A DNA stretch of 37,121 nt, from NCBI RefSeq assembly GCF_030146175.1, contig NZ_JASLCE010000038.1, positions 1-37,121 of the forward strand, in the 5' to 3' direction. Positions 1 through 8,992 of this stretch are shown here, piece after piece. Within the stretch, counting starts at the first letter, position 1, and every line of letters begins with the position of its first letter. Position numbers and translations under genes: made by a program. The notes beneath the pieces are model-generated. The model made no database searches. It was not told the DNA's origin and saw nothing but the letters and a program-made list of their open reading frames with translations. The stretch is from Flavobacterium sp. GTDB lineage: Bacteria; Bacteroidota; Bacteroidia; Flavobacteriales; Flavobacteriaceae.

Positions 1-1490
1 GCTATCGTCGGATTTGTCGACTGACAGAAATCCTGAGTCGCATCGTTTGTAGTTGGTGTTGGCGCATCATTTACCTGAACGGCAACGGCCAATCGAATAG
101 AACTTTCACAGCCTGAAGTCGGATCAACCAATACACCATAATACGTTCCCGTTGTTAATGGTGTTGTAGGTGCTACTACTGTACCACCGGTTGACGCATT
201 ATACCAGATCACTCCGGTTTCGTTTACCTGAATTGACGCTACTGTTGGATTTGTCGACTGACAGAAGTCCTGAGTCGTATCATTTGTGGTTGGTGTTGGC
301 GCATCATTTACCTGAACCGCTACCGCTAAACGTACTGAACTTTCACAACCGGATATGGCATCGATCAGTACACCGTAATACGTTCCTGTAGTTAATGGTG
401 TAGTTGACGCTACTACCGTTCCACCGGTTGGTGCATTATACCAGATCACTCCGGTTTCGTTTACCTGAATCGACGCTACCGTTGGATTGGTCGACTGACA
501 GAAATCCTGAGTGGCATCGTTCGTTGTTGGTGTTGGTGCATCGTTTACCTGAACGGCAACGGCTAAACGTACCGAACTTTCACAGCCCGATACTGCATCA
601 ACCAATACACCGTAATACGTTCCCGTTACTAATGCTGTAGTCGACGCTATTACGTTACCATCGGTTGGAGCATCATACCAGATTACACCGGTTTCATTGA
701 CCTGAATCGACGCTATCGTCGGGTTTGTCGATTTACAAAAATCCTGAGTCGTATCATTCGTTGTTGGTGTTGGCGCATCATTTACCTGAACCGCTACTGC
801 TAAGCGTACCGAGCTTTCACAACCCGATATGGCATCTACCAATGCACCGTAATAAGTTCCGGTTACCAATGGCGTAGTCAACGCTAATGGTGTACCACCG
901 GTTGGTACGTTATACCAGATTACACCGCCTTCGTTAACAATAATCGATTCCACGATTGGATTATCAACTTTACAGAAATCCTGAGTCGCATCGTCGGTGG
1001 TTGGTGTTGGCGCATCGTTTACTTGTACTGTCACTGCCAAACGCACTGAACTTTCACAACTTGTTGTCGCATTTACCAATACCCCATAATAAATTCCGGT
1101 TACCAATGGCGTAGTCGACGCAATTACGTTACCATCCGTTGGGGCATCATACCAGATTACACCGGTTTCATTAACCTGAATCGACGCTATAGTCGGGTTT
1201 GTTGATTTACAAAAATCCTGAGTGGTATCATTTGTTGTTGGTGTTGGTGTATCGTTTACCTGTACGGCTACTGCCAGACGTACCGAGCTTTCACAGCCCG
1301 ATATGGCATCAACCAGTACACCATAGTAGGTTCCGGTTACCAATGGTGTTGTAGTCGCTAATGGCATTCCACCAGTTGGTACATTATACCAGATCACTCC
1401 GGCTTCGTTTACAATAATCGATTCTATAATCGGACTGTCAACGACACAGAAATCCTGAGTCGTATCGTCAGTGGTTGGCGTTGGTGCATC
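1..1490 (-). repeat. 237-bp tandem repeat array (about 6.3 copies) coding 79-residue Ig-like units
   Basis: Equivalent positions recur at 1, 238, 475, 712, 949, 1186 and 1423, exactly 237 bp apart, so the frame is kept. Each unit reads roughly DAPTPTTNDTTQDFC, then a stretch ending in VNETGVIWY, then TGTYYGVLVDAISGCESSVRL. There are two cysteines per unit, one in DFC and one in GCES. The copies fall into subtypes. Those with 'VDNPIVESIIVNE' and those with 'STNPTIASIQVNE' plus 'DAPTDGNV' alternate between 712 and 1490. Below 712 every copy is of a third type with 'NAPTGGTVVAS'. The array continues beyond the left edge, so the total copy number is unknown. Confidence 0.95.
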
Positions 1491-4400
1491 ACTCATTCTC
1501 ACGATTACATCCTGTAAAGTACCCGGAAGGTTGGTACAGGTTGTTTCGCTCGAAACTGCTACATAATAAGTATACGGACTGTTTGTTGTGGTTAAGCCGC
1601 TAATGGTTAAAGTACCGTTTGCCGCAATACTATAGGTCACCCCACTAACTGTTCCGTTCGTAATCGGTTGTGTGATATCGTTACTAAAATACCATGTAAA
1701 TACCGGGTTCGTCAACGTAGTGGTTGGTTGAATCGTTATCGGATTCGGATTTACCAGACAGTGTTGAACATCGCTTACCGTAATATCGGTAGCTACAGAC
1801 GACGGCAATATCGTAAAGGTAACCGATCGTCTCTCGGTCGGTAAAGTCGCACAGAATTGATCGGAACTAACGCCTACATAATAGGTATAGGTTCCCGGTG
1901 CTAATCCGGTTAAGGCTAATGTAGCCGTCGATTGTCCGGTGATTAAAGTCTGATTCGTTCCGTCAAAACTATACCAGTAATAGATCGGATTGGTTACCGC
2001 TGGCGTACTGTTTAGCTGCGCTGTTAACGTCACTGCACCCGTCGGGCTACAAATGGTTGTAGCATTTCCTGAGTTGATCTGTATTCCGGTTAAAGACGCT
2101 TGTGGAGACGTCGCACGAACAGTTATTGTGATTAGTGTTCTTTCCATCACTTCACATCCGCTTCGTACCGGTTGCAGATAGAAATTATGACTACCTACCG
2201 TAAGACTATATGGAATGGTATAGGAAGTTCCACTGGTTATCAGGTTTCCTCCTGTTGGGGCATCATACCAGTTAAAAGTTGTACAGTCAATTGGAGCAAT
2301 ACTCACTACATCGCCATAACAAACTTCAATGATACGATCGCCACCGCTTCCTACAACATCAATTGCTGCTTCACGGGTTACGGAATGAATCTGTAAGGCG
2401 TTTAATACACTGGCCGCACCACCAAAACGAATACGCACGCGATCAAAAGCCGGTGATGTTGCATTGGTTATCAATACAGCTTCTGTCCCTCCGTTTAATA
2501 ATTGCAGGGTCAGTAAGCTACTACTGCCATCTAATTCAGGTCCAACCGGATTGTTACCCATATAGCGCTGGATACTAAAACCAGCGATAAGTCCAAGATT
2601 TAATACGGTGCTAGGTCGTGACATTCGTACTTTTACCACGTCATTTTCCTGTGACGTTGAGCGGAATTTCACCGTCAGTTCCGATGCAGCTAAAACACCT
2701 ACACCGGTAGTCATTGTTGCAAAAGTAGCATCGTTATTGTCGACAGCATTCCACGGATTCGTTACACCAACCGTACTGGTTAAGGCTCCGATTCCCAAGT
2801 CGATATTGCCATAGAATACATCTTCTACATCACCCGGCTGACAAACTACCGGATCGGCAACTTTATGATAGTAGGCTTCGTATATACGGGCACTTTGTGC
2901 TACACTTAATACCGATCCGATTTGGATTCGAATACCATCATAGGCTTTCGGACCTGTACTATTGGATGGTACAAAGGTATATTCGAAGTTATTTTCACCC
3001 GGTAACAGGTTTAATAAGGTTCCTGATAATTGCTGTAGGGTTCCGATATCAATCGGGTTACCCAGTCCATCTCTTTTGGTACCAATAACCGATACAGCTC
3101 CCAGTAAAGCCAGTCCGCTAAATTCGCTTCCTACTTTTACGGTAATCGGTGTTCCTGCCGGAATGGTCGTATTCCACTGGATATTTTGCCAGGTTGTACC
3201 AATTCCCAATAGTCCCAAACCGGTTGTAATAGTTGAGAATGTCTGCGGATTATGGTCAATCGCCAATGCACCGTTTGTTACACCTCCCGTGATGATCGAT
3301 CCGGAAGTTTGTGTGTCGGCATAAACACGATCTAAAAATACCGGACAGTTGGCCGGATCAATTACGTTTACCGTTACGGAAAGACTCACCGAACACAGTC
3401 CGTTGCTGGCAACCGCTGTAAAAGTGTAGTAACCCGCTGTTGTAAACGGACCGGCTACGTTAGATCCTAAAGCCGTTCCACTCTGGTTGTACCAGGTTAC
3501 GGTGGCATTAGACGTTGCTTGTAAGGTTACCGAATCGCCTAAGTTAACCGTATAGGTTGCCGGATTAACCTGCAAGGTCGGTAGCGGATTAACCGTTACC
3601 ACAACCGGTTTACGCGCAGATGCACAAGCATCGGCCGGATTAGAGGCCTCTATATAATAGGTTCCGCTCGTCGTAATATTTGCCGCAGCCGCAGCCGTGA
3701 TCGGGTTATTACTACTATCATAGAAAGTATAGGTTGTCGCTCCCGAAGTATCGAAATTGGTGATCGCATCTCTAAGGTTTACAAAACCGCAACCGGAAAT
3801 GGAAGCCAATACCGTTAATGGTGTTTCAGCTCCCAGCCCTACCTGTACAGCAGCCAGTGTGTTGATTGCGTTTTCACACAATCCGGCTACTTCTATCGCG
3901 ATATAATAATTTCTCGGTGTATTGGAGGCGTTTAATCCACTAATAGCAAGTGTTCCGAGTGCATCATTTTTAATATACGTAAGTCCCGGATGTCCGGAAA
4001 ATCCACTGATAATTTCCTGTGTTTTGTTTTGATCGGTATAGTATTTAAAAACACCTCCTGTTAAACTCGTAGTTGGTGCTAAAACAGCCACACCCATACA
4101 CGATGCGTTTACATTCGCATTAATAGTGATATCCGAAGCTGTTGGTAATGGGTGTACCGTTAATTGTATCGGAACTCTTTCCGAAAGTCGGGCACATCCT
4201 ATCTGACGGGTAGCTACATAATAAGTCGCACTCGCGGTTACGTTATTCAGTACATACGGTACATTATAGGCTGTAACGGCAAGTGGTGTGGTTCCGGTAA
4301 GGCTGTTAAACCATACCAGTTCGTTTGTCGAAGCCGTCGAAGCGGTTAAATTCACTGTTTGACCACTACAAGCCGTAATAGCCAGATTTCCGGCTGTTAC

Positions 4401-5537
4401 CGATGGTTTGGCCGGCGAACGGTATACATCGAATATTTTTACCGTTTTAGTAGCGTTTAGCTGTACCAATGAGGAAATTGTTACTCTAACCCGGTCAAAA
4501 GCTTGCCCCGGAGTAAACACTACATCTGTTTTTGCTCCGGAACTGAGTAATCCCAAGAGATCGAGATTGAGCAAGGATCCTAATCCCGACGAATAGACGA
4601 CATTGGTTCCATTTAAAGCTTCAATCTTAATTCCATCCGAAACACCCAAATTGAGTAACGACGGATCATCGAGTTGTAAAACCAGATGAAACTGATCAGT
4701 TGCTGCTGATGGTGTTGCAAAATATATCGTCTGACTGATTGTTCCTGCTACCGTCAATACCCCCTGACTCACCTGAGAAAAAGTTGTATTACTGTTATCT
4801 ATTGCGAAATTAGGATTCGCAACTCCTGCGCCACCTACTCCTAAAATATCGACTGTACCTCCGGTACCATCAAACGAAGTCGCAAAAGCCGGATTACAAA
4901 CATCACTTCCCGAAAAATGAAAGGCACTGTAAACCCGTAACGTATTAATTGTTCCTAATAATAAGGTATTGGTATAATCTTCAATTTCGATACTATTATA
5001 AGCGACACTAGGTGTAATCGCAATATAATAATTACCGTTAACATCGTATACAAGCCTGGCGTTTTCGTTGGCAAAACCGTTAATCGACGAAGCCGTAAAA
5101 ACAGGTGTTGCATTGCCGGTTTCTTTTGCCCGAACCTCAAAATAATGATTCCCTAGTGCAAGCGTTCCTGTAAGATTTGCTAATGCACCTCCCAAACCAC
5201 CTCCAAGAAGTGTATTTAAAAGCGTGGCATCGGTTTGGATTCTTACATAAGATGTGGTTCCAGCCGGGACAGTAGTCGGAAATCCCAGCTCTATCCTACC
5301 GGTGTACGAGCCCAAATTAATGGCAATACCACCGTAGGATTCCAGTGTAGCGTAATCGGTTGTACTAACCGATACCGCATTGCCCGGCGCAGCAACATGA
5401 CTGTTGTTACCAAGCAGTTGATTGGCATACACATAACTTATCTGTGCATGGGAATCAACGTGAACGAAAAAGAAAAATGCCAAAAAGAGCAGATAGAGCC
5501 TTTTAAAACATCTTTTCAAGGTAAAATTCCAATTCAT
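1..5537 (-). CDS. Giant secreted multi-Ig surface protein (adhesin-like), 3' end outside window
   Basis: The frame is open from the ATG at 5537 to the left edge, about 1845 codons with no stop, so the C-terminus is missing. It starts with a basic stretch and a very hydrophobic core ending SHA-Q, a clear signal peptide of about 32 residues. Residues ~185-380, ~730-900 and ~900-1045 are related beta-rich modules, each with an 'AFDRVRV'- or 'AYDGIRI'-like strand near its end. Between and after them are Ig-like segments with a WY motif, TYY and one Cys pair, like the CHU_C-associated Ig_7 family. From about residue 1350 these become near-identical 79-residue repeats. The pattern fits a Bacteroidota surface protein exported by the type IX system. 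The sorting domain that would prove this should lie to the left of the window. The ligand cannot be read from the sequence. Confidence 0.9.
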   Translation of the reverse strand, partial: MNWNFTLKRCFKRLYLLFLAFFFFVHVDSHAQISYVYANQLLGNNSHVAAPGNAVSVSTTDYATLESYGGIAINLGSYTGRIELGFPTTVPAGTTSYVRIQTDATLLNTLLGGGLGGALANLTGTLALGNHYFEVRAKETGNATPVFTASSINGFANENARLVYDVNGNYYIAITPSVAYNSIEIEDYTNTLLLGTINTLRVYSAFHFSGSDVCNPAFATSFDGTGGTVDILGVGGAGVANPNFAIDNSNTTFSQVSQGVLTVAGTISQTIYFATPSAATDQFHLVLQLDDPSLLNLGVSDGIKIEALNGTNVVYSSGLGSLLNLDLLGLLSSGAKTDVVFTPGQAFDRVRVTISSLVQLNATKTVKIFDVYRSPAKPSVTAGNLAITACSGQTVNLTASTASTNELVWFNSLTGTTPLAVTAYNVPYVLNNVTASATYYVATRQIGCARLSERVPIQLTVHPLPTASDITINANVNASCMGVAVLAPTTSLTGGVFKYYTDQNKTQEIISGFSGHPGLTYIKNDALGTLAISGLNASNTPRNYYIAIEVAGLCENAINTLAAVQVGLGAETPLTVLASISGCGFVNLRDAITNFDTSGATTYTFYDSSNNPITAAAAANITTSGTYYIEASNPADACASARKPVVVTVNPLPTLQVNPATYTVNLGDSVTLQATSNATVTWYNQSGTALGSNVAGPFTTAGYYTFTAVASNGLCSVSLSVTVNVIDPANCPVFLDRVYADTQTSGSIITGGVTNGALAIDHNPQTFSTITTGLGLLGIGTTWQNIQWNTTIPAGTPITVKVGSEFSGLALLGAVSVIGTKRDGLGNPIDIGTLQQLSGTLLNLLPGENNFEYTFVPSNSTGPKAYDGIRIQIGSVLSVAQSARIYEAYYHKVADPVVCQPGDVEDVFYGNIDLGIGALTSTVGVTNPWNAVDNNDATFATMTTGVGVLAASELTVKFRSTSQENDVVKVRMSRPSTVLNLGLIAGFSIQRYMGNNPVGPELDGSSSLLTLQLLNGGTEAVLITNATSPAFDRVRIRFGGAASVLNALQIHSVTREAAIDVVGSGGDRIIEVCYGDVVSIAPIDCTTFNWYDAPTGGNLITSGTSYTIPYSLTVGSHNFYLQPVRSGCEVMERTLITITVRATSPQASLTGIQINSGNATTICSPTGAVTLTAQLNSTPAVTNPIYYWYSFDGTNQTLITGQSTATLALTGLAPGTYTYYVGVSSDQFCATLPTERRSVTFTILPSSVATDITVSDVQHCLVNPNPITIQPTTTLTNPVFTWYFSNDITQPITNGTVSGVTYSIAANGTLTISGLTTTNSPYTYYVAVSSETTCTNLPGTLQDVIVRMSDAPTPTTDDTTQDFCVVDSPIIESIIVNEAGVIWYNVPTGGMPLATTTPLVTGTYYGVLVDAISGCESSVRLAVAVQVNDTPTPTTNDTTQDFCKSTNPTIASIQVNETGVIWYDAPTDGNVIASTTPLVTGIYYGVLVNATTSCESSVRLAVTVQVNDAPTPTTDDATQDFCKVDNPIVESIIVNEGGVIWYNVPTGGTPLALTTPLVTGTYYGALVDAISGCESSVRLAVAVQVNDAPTPTTNDTTQDFCKSTNPTIASIQVNETGVIWYDAPTDGNVIASTTALVTGTYYGVLVDAVSGCESSVRLAVAVQVNDAPTPTTNDATQDFCQSTNPTVASIQVNETGVIWYNAPTGGTVVASTTPLTTGTYYGVLIDAISGCESSVRLAVAVQVNDAPTPTTNDTTQDFCQSTNPTVASIQVNETGVIWYNASTGGTVVAPTTPLTTGTYYGVLVDPTSGCESSIRLAVAVQVNDAPTPTTNDATQDFCQSTNPTI

Positions 5538-5563
5538 AAGCAATAGTTTTAAATTAGGTTGTG

Positions 5564-5589
5564 CAACTATATAAAGAACTATCAGACAA
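5564..5589 (-). promoter_or_regulatory. Possible promoter for the giant surface protein
   Basis: Read on the minus strand there is a TTG (5589-5587), 15 bases, then TATAGTTG (5571-5564). The latter is one mismatch from the Bacteroidota -7 consensus TAnnTTTG. It would give a leader of about 20 nt before the ATG at 5537. It is a motif match only. Confidence 0.3.
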
Positions 5590-6040
5590 CTCACAGGAGT
5601 GCCGGAAAGCTATTAATCTTTCATTTATGCTGTCTTGCTAAGTGTTAAATAGCTACTTATTCAAACAAAATGGCGATTACTTATAATTTTGGGATTTTGG
5701 TTTTTTAGTAACGGATCAAAGGATTCATTCTCTAAAAACATTAAATATGTTCTTTTTCGCTTTAAAATGATCCGGAACAAATGAAATCAATACAATCAAT
5801 AAATGTAACTTTTTAACACTATTAAAATAAAATTATAAAAAGATGAAATGACATATATTGTGAACTTTTTTTCCTTTCCATAAAAGTATTACACATTTTG
5901 AGAATAAACAAGAAAAAAATTAATTTATACATCAAATGTTAAATAAACTCTTACATATTTCAGTAAATACCTGTAAAAGAATACTGTATATTTTTAAAAA
6001 ACATTCATAAACCTTACAAAAATTACCTAAAACCCATTTG

Positions 6041-6062
6041 TCACAATATTCACATATTGTGA
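6041..6062. repeat. Inverted repeat TCACAATAT-N4-ATATTGTGA
   Basis: Two perfect 9-base arms (6041-6049 and 6054-6062) flank the 4-base centre TCAC. The right arm plus two bases, ATATTGTGAAC (6054-6064), recurs exactly at 5855-5865. An inverted repeat with an extra half-site in a divergent promoter region looks like a transcription-factor operator, but no T tract follows, so it is not a terminator. The AT-richness of the region raises the chance of coincidence. Confidence 0.4.
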
Positions 6063-6177
6063 ACATACTTTAAAAAAGTCGAAAATTGCGAAAACATAAC
6101 AAAATGAGATATTATTACATTTTTAAGAAAAATAATTCCACACACCCGAAACGAACTATTTTTATTATTTTAGCCCT

Positions 6178-6936
6178 ATGATTAAAGTATCTATTATCGG
6201 TTCGGGTAATGTTGCCCAACATCTGATTGCTGCTTTTCTAAAAAGTGAAGCGGTAACACTACTTCAGGTGTTTGCACGGAATAGCCAATCGGTATCGCAT
6301 TTGGTACCGGAAAATCGTATCACTTCCGATATCTCCGAGCTTAAAACGGCCGATCTTTATATAATTGCTGTATCCGACGATGCTATCCCGGAAGTTTCCA
6401 AACAACTAAATTTTACCAATAAATTAGTAGTCCATACTTCGGGTAGTTCGGGAATGGATGTTTTGGATCCAAAAAACAGAAAAGGAGTGTTCTATCCGCT
6501 GCAGACATTTTCAAAAGATAAGGCTGTCGATTTTACCGAAATTCCGTTATGTCTGGAAGCTGAAAACGAAACCGATTATACGCTTTTGGAAACCGTAGCC
6601 GCGGCACTTTCAGACAAAGTTTACCGAATTGATTCCGCGCAACGTCAAAGTTTGCATGTTGCTGCCGTATTTTCGTGTAATTTTGTCAACTATCTCTATC
6701 AAATCGGAGATGAAATTTGCCATGAAAATAACATCCCTTTCGAAATCCTTTTCCCGCTGATCCGGGAAACGGCCGATAAAATCAAAAAACTGCCGCCAAA
6801 AACAGCACAAACCGGCCCGGCCATCCGCAGGGATCAGAAAACTATCGAAAGGCATCTGAACTTTTTACAAAATAATCCCGAACGAATTAAATTATATCAA
6901 CTACTAACAGAATCCATACAAAAAAATAATGTCTAA
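6178..6936 (+). CDS. Rossmann-fold protein with DUF2520 domain
   Basis: A 252-residue soluble protein. The N-terminus IIGSGNVAQH (residues 6-15) is a dinucleotide-binding GxGxxA loop at the end of the first beta strand, as in NADP oxidoreductases and ProC-like proteins. The C-terminal half is helical, with LHVAAVFSCNFVNYLY around residue 160 and the conserved 'GPAIRRD' near residue 220, which are hallmarks of the DUF2520 family. The reaction is not established for the family. Its stop overlaps the next start by 8 bp (ATGTCTAA), implying coupled translation with the KdsC-like phosphatase. An AT-rich TATTTTTA lies about 30 bases upstream as a weak -7 candidate. Confidence 0.88.
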   Translation: MIKVSIIGSGNVAQHLIAAFLKSEAVTLLQVFARNSQSVSHLVPENRITSDISELKTADLYIIAVSDDAIPEVSKQLNFTNKLVVHTSGSSGMDVLDPKNRKGVFYPLQTFSKDKAVDFTEIPLCLEAENETDYTLLETVAAALSDKVYRIDSAQRQSLHVAAVFSCNFVNYLYQIGDEICHENNIPFEILFPLIRETADKIKKLPPKTAQTGPAIRRDQKTIERHLNFLQNNPERIKLYQLLTESIQKNNV

Positions 6937-7456
6937 GAGTTACAAAGAATTAATGAACGACATCACTACTTTTATTTTTGATGTCGATGGTGTTTTAACC
7001 GATGGTACCATACACGTAACCCAAACCGGAGAAATGCTCCGCCATATGAATATCCGCGACGGCTATGCGATGAAAGCTGCCGTTGAAAACGGCTATACCG
7101 TTTGTATTATTTCCGGCGGAAGCAACGAAGGGGTACGTATTCGCCTTCGCAATCTGGGAATAACCGATATCTATCTGGGCGTTCCGGATAAAGTGGAAAC
7201 CTTTGATGAGTTTACCGATATCTATAACATCAAACCTGAAAATGTCCTGTATATGGGCGACGATATTCCGGATTTCCATGTGATGAAATTAGTTGGATTA
7301 CCAACATGTCCGCAGGATGCCGCTCCGGAAATAAAGGAACTTTGTCGTTATATTTCGCATAAAAACGGAGGAAAAGGTGCCGTTCGCGATGTAATCGAAC
7401 AGGTCATGAAAGTTCAGGGAAAATGGATGGAACATTTTGATGCGAAATACGACTAA
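6929..7456 (+). CDS. kdsC: KdsC-like HAD phosphatase (3-deoxy-D-manno-octulosonate 8-phosphate phosphatase)
   Basis: A 175-residue protein of the short, cap-less HAD class. Motif I is DVDGVLTDG (nucleophile and acid aspartates), motif II is the SGG after CIIS, a lysine follows in PDKVETF, and motif IV is GDDIPD. This layout and length match the KdsC/YrbI phosphatases, which form tetramers and release phosphate from KDO 8-phosphate in lipopolysaccharide core synthesis. No other KDO gene is nearby, so the substrate is inferred from the family. Related sugar-acid phosphates are possible. The start at 6929 overlaps the previous stop by 8 bp. Confidence 0.85.
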   Translation: MSKSYKELMNDITTFIFDVDGVLTDGTIHVTQTGEMLRHMNIRDGYAMKAAVENGYTVCIISGGSNEGVRIRLRNLGITDIYLGVPDKVETFDEFTDIYNIKPENVLYMGDDIPDFHVMKLVGLPTCPQDAAPEIKELCRYISHKNGGKGAVRDVIEQVMKVQGKWMEHFDAKYD

Positions 7457-7473
7457 AATTTAAGTTCCCCTAT

Positions 7474-8400
7474 ATGATGCACTTTTTAAAGTTAATCCGC
7501 TATCAAAACCTGCTAATGATCGCGCTGATGCAGTTGCTGTTTCATTATGCCTTTTTAAAACAACAACCCGGACTGGTATTGGCCTTATCCGATTTTCAAT
7601 ATATCCTGCTGGTAATGGCGACACTATGCATCGCGGCCGGAGGTTTTGTGATCAACAATATTATGGATCAGGACACGGATCGTATTTCCAAACCCGAAAA
7701 TCTGGTGGTTGGGAAATTTATCTCCGAAGGCATGGCCTATAATATCTATATCGGTTGCAATATTGTGGGTGTTGCAATCGGATTTTACCTGTCGAATCTG
7801 ATTGGAAAAGCCGGTTTTTCAGCCTTATTTATCGTAATCGCAGCAACGTTATATTTATACGCTACCAGTTTAAAACAAAGCCTGCTTATCGGAAATCTTA
7901 TCGTAGCACTATTACTTTCGGTTAGCGTTATCATAGTCGGTATATTCGATTTATTCCCGATAATCAACGACTCAAACCAAGCACAGTTAAGTATTTTATT
8001 CCGAATTCTTTTGGATTATGCCGTATTTGCATTTATGATCAACTTTATACGGGAAATCGTTAAGGATATCGAAGATATGGATGGCGATTATAATGCCGGA
8101 ATGAATACCCTACCCATTGCCATTGGAAAAGCGCGTGCTGCCAAAGTAGCCTTTGCATTGGCCTTTATTCCAATTGCGAGTTTGCTTTATTATATCAATC
8201 AGAATCTAATGGGACTACAATTTGTTTTGCTTTACCTGTTGGCTTTTGTGATAGGACCACTACTCTATTTTCTGATCAAAATATGGAGCGCCAAAACAAA
8301 AATCGAATTCCGCCATCTGAGTATGGTTTTAAAACTGATTTTAGTATTCGGAATTCTTTCCATACTTGTGATTACACTAAACATGCACTATCATGGTTAA
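7474..8400 (+). CDS. UbiA-family prenyltransferase, likely geranylgeranylglycerol-phosphate geranylgeranyltransferase type
   Basis: A 308-residue integral membrane protein with about eight or nine hydrophobic helices. The first Asp-rich motif is NNIMDQDTDRISKP (residues ~61-74) and the second is DIEDMDGD (~198-205). These bind the Mg-prenyl diphosphate in the UbiA superfamily. Flavobacterial homologues in this context are usually named geranylgeranylglycerol-phosphate geranylgeranyltransferase, which moves a prenyl group onto a glycerol-phosphate ether. The acceptor cannot be read from the sequence, and a quinone or other lipid acceptor is possible. MenA is encoded separately at 25555-26463, so this is not the menaquinone enzyme. 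Two consecutive ATGs (7474 and 7477) could serve as start. It overlaps maf by 8 bp. Confidence 0.82.
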   Translation: MMHFLKLIRYQNLLMIALMQLLFHYAFLKQQPGLVLALSDFQYILLVMATLCIAAGGFVINNIMDQDTDRISKPENLVVGKFISEGMAYNIYIGCNIVGVAIGFYLSNLIGKAGFSALFIVIAATLYLYATSLKQSLLIGNLIVALLLSVSVIIVGIFDLFPIINDSNQAQLSILFRILLDYAVFAFMINFIREIVKDIEDMDGDYNAGMNTLPIAIGKARAAKVAFALAFIPIASLLYYINQNLMGLQFVLLYLLAFVIGPLLYFLIKIWSAKTKIEFRHLSMVLKLILVFGILSILVITLNMHYHG

Positions 8401-8980
8401 TACACTTTTTAAAAACCACAATATTATCCTGGCGTCCGGTTCTCCCCGACGCCAGAATTTCTTTAAAGAATTGGATCTGGATTTTGAAATCCGTTTAAAA
8501 GAGGTCGAAGAAGTCTATCCGGACACCTTAAAAGCCGAAGAAATTACCGACTATCTGGCCGAGTTAAAAGCAAATGCCTTTACCGGCGAACTGGCCGATA
8601 ACGATATTCTGGTAACCAGCGATACCATTGTATGGCACGAAGGCAAAGCCTTAGGAAAGCCCAAAGATTATAACGATGCCTTTGAAACACTACAGTCACT
8701 TTCCGGAAAAACCCACGAGGTGATCACGTCTGTTTGTCTCACAAGTACGACAAAACGGGTAACCTTCCATGAGTTTACTAAGGTCACTTTTAATCCGTTG
8801 CCGGACGATTATATCCGCTATTATCTGGATCATTATTCGCCTTTTGACAAAGCGGGTTCCTACGGCATACAGGAATGGATCGGACTCGTGGCTATTGCCC
8901 GTATCGAAGGTTCGTATAACAATGTTGTTGGGCTTCCTGTAGATAAAGTCTTTCAACATTTGCTTATCTTTGTAGCTTAA
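8393..8980 (+). CDS. maf: Maf-family nucleoside triphosphate pyrophosphatase
   Basis: 195 residues, normal for the family. The phosphate-binding LASGSPRR sits at residues 13-20, SDTIVWHEG near 75 and DKAGSYGIQ near 155, all diagnostic of Maf proteins. The SPRR, KAGSYGIQ and late 'NVVGLP' pattern is that of the YhdE-like subgroup, which hydrolyses dTTP, UTP and modified pyrimidine nucleotides to the monophosphate and limits their incorporation. The subgroup call is an inference. Its ATG overlaps the UbiA stop as ATGGTTAA, the same 8-bp arrangement as at 6929. Confidence 0.93.
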   Translation: MVNTLFKNHNIILASGSPRRQNFFKELDLDFEIRLKEVEEVYPDTLKAEEITDYLAELKANAFTGELADNDILVTSDTIVWHEGKALGKPKDYNDAFETLQSLSGKTHEVITSVCLTSTTKRVTFHEFTKVTFNPLPDDYIRYYLDHYSPFDKAGSYGIQEWIGLVAIARIEGSYNNVVGLPVDKVFQHLLIFVA

Positions 8981-8992
8981 AGCCTTTCGATT

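Larger units (their letters stand above)
5538..6177. other. 640-bp AT-rich divergent intergenic region
   Basis: No credible ORF is seen on either strand. The DNA is strongly AT-rich with many A and T runs. It separates the divergent giant surface gene and the DUF2520 gene and so must hold both promoters. Its only sharp structure is the inverted repeat at 6041-6062 and a second half-copy at 5855-5865, listed separately. A hidden small RNA cannot be excluded by eye. Confidence 0.6.

Noticed and set aside
170..640. Two similar plus-strand ORFs (170-391 and 404-640) that look like a small gene family
   Set aside because: They are antisense by-products of two neighbouring 237-bp repeat units of the minus-strand surface gene. 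Their similarity comes from the repeat.
1..1490. CRISPR-like array
   Set aside because: The period is 237 bp, the repeats are contiguous without unique spacers and they keep an open reading frame.
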